DNA of 64,000 nucleotides from the NCBI RefSeq assembly GCF_020700235.1, contig NZ_CP085301.1:2046001-2110000 (forward strand). Direction: 5' to 3'. The translations under genes and the position numbers were made by a program. This DNA comes from Haladaptatus pallidirubidus. Lineage in GTDB: Archaea; Halobacteriota; Halobacteria; Halobacteriales; Haladaptataceae. Under the pieces are notes generated by a model. That model made no database searches. It was given only the letters and a program-made list of their open reading frames with translations, and was not told the DNA's origin. Positions 59,480 to 64,000 of the stretch are shown one piece after another. Position 1 is the first letter of the stretch; every line of letters begins with the position of its first letter.

Positions 59480-61309
59480 TTAGATTTCTAATGTTGAATC
59501 AATTCGTTCTGGGAATTCGTATTCGTTAGCTTGCTCTATAGCCTCATACATCCACAACGATCCGTGAGAAGTTTCCGCCTTGTCGTAGATTTTAGTCTCG
59601 TCCATTGTGATCAGTTTGTACTTCGTCCCACCATCGTATGGGACGGGAATAACAGATGGATGCGGAGCCTCATCGTTTGTATTTACATCGAGATTGAAGC
59701 CAGCTCGGTTTGTTGAAACTGTGGGGTAGTCACAACTCACCATTTGGCCAGCCATTTTCGGATCAGCATATAAGACCTGATACTCTCCATTGACTCGAAC
59801 GATTCGGCCTCCTTCAATTTGATTCGCCGAATCTTGATATGTATCTAATACTTTCCATCCGCTAGTAAGTGATTGGTCGGTTGTCTCGGCAATCGACACC
59901 TCATCAATCCCACCAGAGTTATAAATGGCTCGCCATTTCCCAACACTCTCGTCATAGATGCCGTTAAAATCATGATACCCTCCATTCCCTAAATCACTGC
60001 TCCGCGGCAAGTTCGAATCAACTGCTTCCAAGTAATGTGTACCATGAAGAATGTTCTCTACTGTGTGCGTTACCCAAATTCGTTGGAAATCGTCATCTTG
60101 TTTTGGATCATTCGGGCCGTTCCCAAACCCACTCCACATAATTGTGAACCTATCTTGCTCGTCGTCGTAGATAACGTGTGAAGCGACATAATTTGAGATG
60201 TAGTCAGTCTTTGCTTCGGTGAAGAGAACAGATTTCATATCAATCTCGAATGTCTCTAGATCGATAGTCGCTATCGACTGAAATCCTCGATGATCAACGG
60301 ATGCTGGCGTAAGCGCACAGTAGAGTTTATCATCCTTAATGAGTGGTGCGCCATCCTTGTAGGTGACTGGGATTGGACCACGGACACCGAGCTGATACGA
60401 ATAGAATAACTCGAAGTCACTAAGTATTACACTTTCACCCTTTCCACATTCCGTATGAATATATGGGTTGAATGTTTCCCAGACTTGTTTATCGAAAAAA
60501 TCACACACCGGATTGGTTCCCCCGGCCTTTCCAATATCGGCATCTCCGTAATACTTCCACCCTTTAGAGTCATCGTCTTCACGGGCCAAACAGGAGACAC
60601 GATCACCCTGGAAGATCACGTACAAGTCGAATGGCGCCGTTGGTAGGGCGTATTCTGTGTCGAATGTTACTGTATTCGTGTGGGTTGTCCCGCTACTATC
60701 AGTTAACTTCTCGAATAACTGCAAGCTGTTAGCAGCGACGTCACTTCCGACCCACAGATAATTATCGTCATCCTTAATTAGTCCGATTCCAGCGTTCGAT
60801 GCTTCATTAGACATTCCACTCTTCCCACTGTACTTCTCGACACGAAGCATCCCACCAAAGAACGGTGCAATTGGATGACATCGAGGCTCAAAACCAATTG
60901 CTTCAAAGTTCCCTGACTTATTCGATACGGTCATCGTACCAGCACTGATCCTTTGGTCGATGTCATTCCCAGTAAGCAGGTGTTTTCCGATCATATTGCC
61001 GGTGCCCTCGGCTGCACTCCGAAATGGTTGAGCGTCCATTTCCCACCTGTATAACGGAAGTGCTGGCGTTTCGATCAGTCCAAACTCGTCAGGGAGTACA
61101 TTACGCCATGTTCGGTCAACCTTCCAAGTCATCTCCTCAAGAGGTGTTCCATTCGTAACCCCTGTCGATCGCTCATCGTCGGTTGCCTTTTGTGTAGAAG
61201 AAGCAGTTGTAAGTCCTACTAGTGCACCGGTCGTAGCTGCTGCGCTAGCTGCCTTGAGATACGAGCGTCGGTTTAGTTGTGACTCATCGTCCGCGGTTTC
61301 GCGTGCCAT
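59480..61309 (-). CDS. Tat-exported protein, possibly beta-propeller glycosidase-like
   Basis: A 609-residue protein. The N-terminus 'DESQLNRRSYLKAASAAATT' has a twin-arginine signal (NRRSYLK followed by a small hydrophobic run), typical for haloarchaeal secreted proteins. The rest is rich in Trp, Tyr and Asp with repeated blade-like segments ('YLWVGSDVAANSLQLFEKL', 'YHDFNGIYDESVGKWRAIYNSGG' in part, 'GGRIVRVNGEYQVLYADPKM'). This suggests a five-bladed propeller as in GH32/43-type proteins, but no catalytic set can be confirmed. The Met at 61309 is chosen as the more compact of two starts. Confidence 0.7.
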   Translation of the reverse strand: MARETADDESQLNRRSYLKAASAAATTGALVGLTTASSTQKATDDERSTGVTNGTPLEEMTWKVDRTWRNVLPDEFGLIETPALPLYRWEMDAQPFRSAAEGTGNMIGKHLLTGNDIDQRISAGTMTVSNKSGNFEAIGFEPRCHPIAPFFGGMLRVEKYSGKSGMSNEASNAGIGLIKDDDNYLWVGSDVAANSLQLFEKLTDSSGTTHTNTVTFDTEYALPTAPFDLYVIFQGDRVSCLAREDDDSKGWKYYGDADIGKAGGTNPVCDFFDKQVWETFNPYIHTECGKGESVILSDFELFYSYQLGVRGPIPVTYKDGAPLIKDDKLYCALTPASVDHRGFQSIATIDLETFEIDMKSVLFTEAKTDYISNYVASHVIYDDEQDRFTIMWSGFGNGPNDPKQDDDFQRIWVTHTVENILHGTHYLEAVDSNLPRSSDLGNGGYHDFNGIYDESVGKWRAIYNSGGIDEVSIAETTDQSLTSGWKVLDTYQDSANQIEGGRIVRVNGEYQVLYADPKMAGQMVSCDYPTVSTNRAGFNLDVNTNDEAPHPSVIPVPYDGGTKYKLITMDETKIYDKAETSHGSLWMYEAIEQANEYEFPERIDSTLEI

Positions 61310-61532
61310 GCCGAATTTCAATGATCACCGTCAATTTAAGTAGATTTTGATTCCAGGTTATGGTTCCTACGGAGGATTGTCAATGAAAGATCACACAGCT
61401 ATTCCGCCGAAATTATCAATATTCATCGGTATTCTTCTGTAGGTATTGAGAGATTGTTTCATTGGTTGTCCTGCTTTCCTCAATTGGTCTGATTTCACAA
61501 AGCACGCTGCGTACTACTATTCATTGTTTTCG

Positions 61533-61697
61533 CTATTCCTCTGAAAGCCACCAGATAACCACTCATGGACTGAGCTTCCCACGTTCCAACTCACCGCGTT
61601 CATGAAGCTCCTCAAGCCGCTGATGCATTGATCGCCGCTCCATCCCGACCGCATCCGCCACCTACCGAGCGGCTACAGTCGGAAACTTCGACTCCCG
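61533..61697 (-). pseudogene. Winged-helix regulator remnant with two in-frame stops
   Basis: The minus-strand frame reads 'ESKFPTVAAR-stop-VADAVGMERRSMHQRLEEL' (in part), 'HERGELERGKLSP-stop-VVIWWLSEE' then a stop. It aligns along its whole length with the winged-helix protein at 51231-51476. The two internal stops show that it is decayed. Confidence 0.75.
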
Positions 61698-61956
61698 ATT
61701 TATCCCGGGAAATTTCTGCGGATGAATGATGGTCTTAGACGATGTCTGATTATCGTGAGCATCCAATTTCTAGCGATTAATTCTGATCGTATTGCTCAAT
61801 CATTCAGTACCGCGTCTAAAAAATGTCCAAATGTTATTAGTAACAATAAGATTATGTAAAGTGCCTCCGATAGCATTCTGACTTCATGCTACCACCAGTA
61901 GACGGCTCTTATACACGACTATGTGGGAAAGATAAAATTGAGGGAGGGTCGTTTGT

Positions 61957-63858
61957 ATGGTTGGGTTGATTGGAATTCTTGGTGACTATTCCGATTCTAC
62001 TTCAAAAATCGAGAACTCATTACACGGATCGGAGGAACCTACCACCTATACCTATAGAACCACGTCCGCTACTGTCCATATGTCGTTTCACTCACGGGAA
62101 AATAATAGTCAACCAGTATGGTGCCGCGATGGCGAAGTCCAAATGTGGCTCCTGGGTGAAGTGTACGGTTTCCAGGACGAATCCAGGTATACTCTCCGTC
62201 CCTCTTCAATGGCAAGCGTTGAGTTTTGCGCGTCGCTATACGAACGGCTCGGCTGGGAATTCCTTACTGGTCTCAACGGTAATTTCGTTGGTATCGTCTA
62301 CGATCACGTTAGTGAGACCGCCTCAATTTTCCTCGACCGATTCGGCACTCATCCGGTTTTTTACGCCCGAATCGATGGAATACTTGTGTTTTCGACACAG
62401 ATCCAACTACTCCCTTCCTTCTCACAGATCAGCCGTCGATTTGAACACGAGTATCTCTTTGAATATCTCACGCTTCGCAGGGTTTTTGGGACCAAAACAC
62501 CACTCCGTGATATCGAAAAGCTCCCTCCGGCATCTGTCACGACCTACGATCTCTCCACTCACGAAATAACGTCGGAGGTCTACTGGACCCCCCACTATCA
62601 ACCGGACGACAAACCGTTCGAGTACTTCGTCGAAACGTTCATTGACGTCTTCCAGGACGTTATCGACGAGCGTTTGGATTCGGATCGTGAGCCCGGTCTC
62701 ATGTTGAGTGGCGGAAGCGACTCACGGTTGATTTTGGCTGCCGCAAACCGTCAACTTACCGCCTTTCATCTCGCTGGGTGGCACAATCGAGAAGCACGGA
62801 TCGCCGAACGGGTCGCCGAAATCGGCAACACAGACCTTCGAATCCTCCACCGAACGGATACCACGTATCTCGAGACGTTACCGAAGAACGCGTCGCTTTC
62901 CAATTTCGATGGCTACTACTTCCAAGGCTATCTCACCCCCTTCGCGGACGAAATCACCGAGTCGGTTGATTCGCTATTCACCGGTCTCTACGCCGATACG
63001 CTGTTCAAGAGTTACCCTATTCCAGCCCGTTCACAATCGCTCGGATCGTTGGGAACGCTCACGTTACCGATCGGCGTTGAGATGAACTCACTGGCGGATA
63101 TCCTCGAGTACTGGATTTCTTCGGCCGGGACAGCACTCGCTTCGCCGCCGGAATACCTCACCACGTCTCACGACCTCCATGAAATCCTATCCGCGAACGT
63201 CGTTCGGGACGATGGGAAAATCGACCACCACGGCATACGCTACGATTCGTTGGACGACTTGCTCGTCTGTAGCACGTACTATCCTCTCTCGAACGATTCA
63301 GAGTTGATCAATCTACGAAGCCTCCGCCAGCTGTGTCCGTCTCACGTCCCCTTCTTGGATAACCGGCTTGTAGATTTACACCTTCGAATACCCAAGAAAT
63401 ACCGCCTTCGACGCGATCTCATCAATCGGGCCGTCCAGCGGCTTGCTCCCGAACTCGCGGCTATCCCACATCCATCATCGGATGTCCCGATCGCGCGGTC
63501 TTATCCAGTGCAGTATCTCGGGCGACAAGTGGCCAGCTTCCGACGCAAACACTTACCGAGACACCAACCACCGAAATATCACCTCAATCAAGATTCGTGG
63601 CGGGATCATGCGAGGTTTGTTCGCCACGAAGACTTCGTAATCGATGCCATTCGCAAGCACGAGCCCACGATTCGGGCACTTCCGTTCTTGGATTGGGAGG
63701 GGGTAAAAACTGTCTATCGAAAGCATCAGAACGGTGAAAATAGGACTGCGGAACTGTACACGCTTCTCACCCTGTTGGAGATGCCGATCATAAAGCAGGC
63801 GACGATGGTGAGTCAAATGCACTCCTTTTCGCCCAGTACAACGGAAGAAAGTGCGTAG
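61957..63858 (+). CDS. Asparagine synthetase-like protein lacking the N-terminal cysteine
   Basis: A 633-residue protein of the AsnB family. An N-terminal Ntn-like domain (about 1-190) still shows 'FLTGLNGNFVGIVYDHVSET' and 'FLDRFGTHPVFYARIDG', but it begins 'MVGLIGIL' rather than MCG, so the glutaminase nucleophile is missing. The synthetase domain has the PP-loop 'GLMLSGGSDSRLILAA' near residue 248. 'VPFLDNRLVDLHLRIPKKYRL' follows (in part). Similar proteins occur in haloarchaeal surface-glycan clusters, where they may amidate sugars or act with ammonia. The neighbouring genes do not settle the role. Confidence 0.82.
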   Translation: MVGLIGILGDYSDSTSKIENSLHGSEEPTTYTYRTTSATVHMSFHSRENNSQPVWCRDGEVQMWLLGEVYGFQDESRYTLRPSSMASVEFCASLYERLGWEFLTGLNGNFVGIVYDHVSETASIFLDRFGTHPVFYARIDGILVFSTQIQLLPSFSQISRRFEHEYLFEYLTLRRVFGTKTPLRDIEKLPPASVTTYDLSTHEITSEVYWTPHYQPDDKPFEYFVETFIDVFQDVIDERLDSDREPGLMLSGGSDSRLILAAANRQLTAFHLAGWHNREARIAERVAEIGNTDLRILHRTDTTYLETLPKNASLSNFDGYYFQGYLTPFADEITESVDSLFTGLYADTLFKSYPIPARSQSLGSLGTLTLPIGVEMNSLADILEYWISSAGTALASPPEYLTTSHDLHEILSANVVRDDGKIDHHGIRYDSLDDLLVCSTYYPLSNDSELINLRSLRQLCPSHVPFLDNRLVDLHLRIPKKYRLRRDLINRAVQRLAPELAAIPHPSSDVPIARSYPVQYLGRQVASFRRKHLPRHQPPKYHLNQDSWRDHARFVRHEDFVIDAIRKHEPTIRALPFLDWEGVKTVYRKHQNGENRTAELYTLLTLLEMPIIKQATMVSQMHSFSPSTTEESA

Positions 63859-63865
63859 CCCGACA

Positions 63866-64000
63866 CTACGTCATTCGTCGTCGGATCCCATGGGAAACTT
63901 CCGATCGTGCCAGACGGACTGTTGGGAGTGGATCGTCTACGTGGCAGTAATCGAAGTTCGGCATCTCAAAACACGAAAGCAGAACCTCCTTTATCGCTGC
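63866..64000 (-). CDS. C-terminal end of an unidentified protein
   Basis: A frame open to the window edge encodes at least 44 residues, '...KEVLLSCFEMPNFDYCHVDD' then 'PLPTVRLARSEVSHGIRRRM', with a TAG at 63866. It is convergent with the asparagine-synthetase-like gene, 7 bases apart. The composition is protein-like, but the family is not recognisable from this part alone. Confidence 0.45.
   Translation of the reverse strand, partial: AAIKEVLLSCFEMPNFDYCHVDDPLPTVRLARSEVSHGIRRRMT

Noticed and set aside
1..64000. tRNA, rRNA and CRISPR arrays
   Set aside because: I looked for tRNA-like T-loop patterns, rRNA segments and regularly spaced repeats and found none. The repeated elements that do exist are dispersed dyads and duplicated genes.

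Overview
The window comes from a haloarchaeon (class Halobacteria). Proteins are acidic, many starts look leaderless with a TATA-like box about 27 bases upstream, and many families are haloarchaeal (bacterio-opsin-activator HTH regulators, DUF7260, DUF5518, DUF5789, SWIM zinc-finger proteins, archaeal release factor aRF1). The left third is GC-rich and orderly. The rest is more AT-rich, mosaic and full of gene remnants, as expected of a plasmid or genomic island.

1-18 kb. After a partial regulator, a truncated hemoglobin, a NodB-type deacetylase and an asparaginase comes an apparent ectoine/hydroxyectoine catabolic island. It holds an ectoine hydrolase (DoeA/EutD type), a large FAD/Fe-S oxidoreductase with a D-2-hydroxyacid dehydrogenase, an AbgA-like M20 amidohydrolase translationally coupled to a threonine ammonia-lyase-like enzyme, two class III aminotransferases (one of diaminobutyrate type), a BCCT transporter, a RidA deaminase and a 217-residue protein of unknown function. 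A shared near-palindrome (ATACACAAA...GTATAT) lies between TATA box and start codon in two of these promoters. No AstE-type DoeB/EutE is present, so the M20 enzyme probably replaces it.

18-29 kb. An HpaI-type aldolase, a monooxygenase-like protein, an epoxide hydrolase, a regulator, a methyltransferase and a small membrane protein lead to an acetoin-dehydrogenase-type cluster (acoA, acoB, acoX and an E2 with three tandem E3-binding domains). An OsmC pseudogene follows.

29-51 kb. One mobile module is present twice in the same order and orientation. Each copy has a conserved noncoding segment with a covarying stem, a 78-residue protein (+), an ArdC-like antirestriction/metallopeptidase protein (-), a 163-residue protein (-), a SWIM zinc-finger gene (-) and a pair of overlapping tiny zinc-ribbon genes (-). 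Copy A (29.2-40.3 kb) has cargo: DUF7260, an MFS transporter, a tungsten-type aldehyde oxidoreductase with a MoaD-like protein, a HEPN-MNT pair and a VapBC pair; its first SWIM gene is decayed. Copy B (45.9-50.8 kb) is compact. Between them lie a PdhA-like E1 alpha, a two-gene DUF3100-type permease, an M20 peptidase and a divergent serine hydroxymethyltransferase. Six copies of a GC-rich dyad ending in GGGTGCGGGGC precede three unrelated gene families of the module.

51-64 kb. A divergent winged-helix/SWIM pair with palindromic operators, small zinc-ribbon proteins, DUF5518, an SRPBCC protein, an orphan SufB, AIM24 and a zone of remnants: S15 peptidase, a frameshifted aRF1 paralogue that keeps NIKS and GGQ, a PIN protein, a SWIM tail and a winged helix. 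The window ends with a Tat-exported protein, an asparagine-synthetase-like protein without the catalytic cysteine, and the tail of one more gene. No rRNA, tRNA or CRISPR array was seen.
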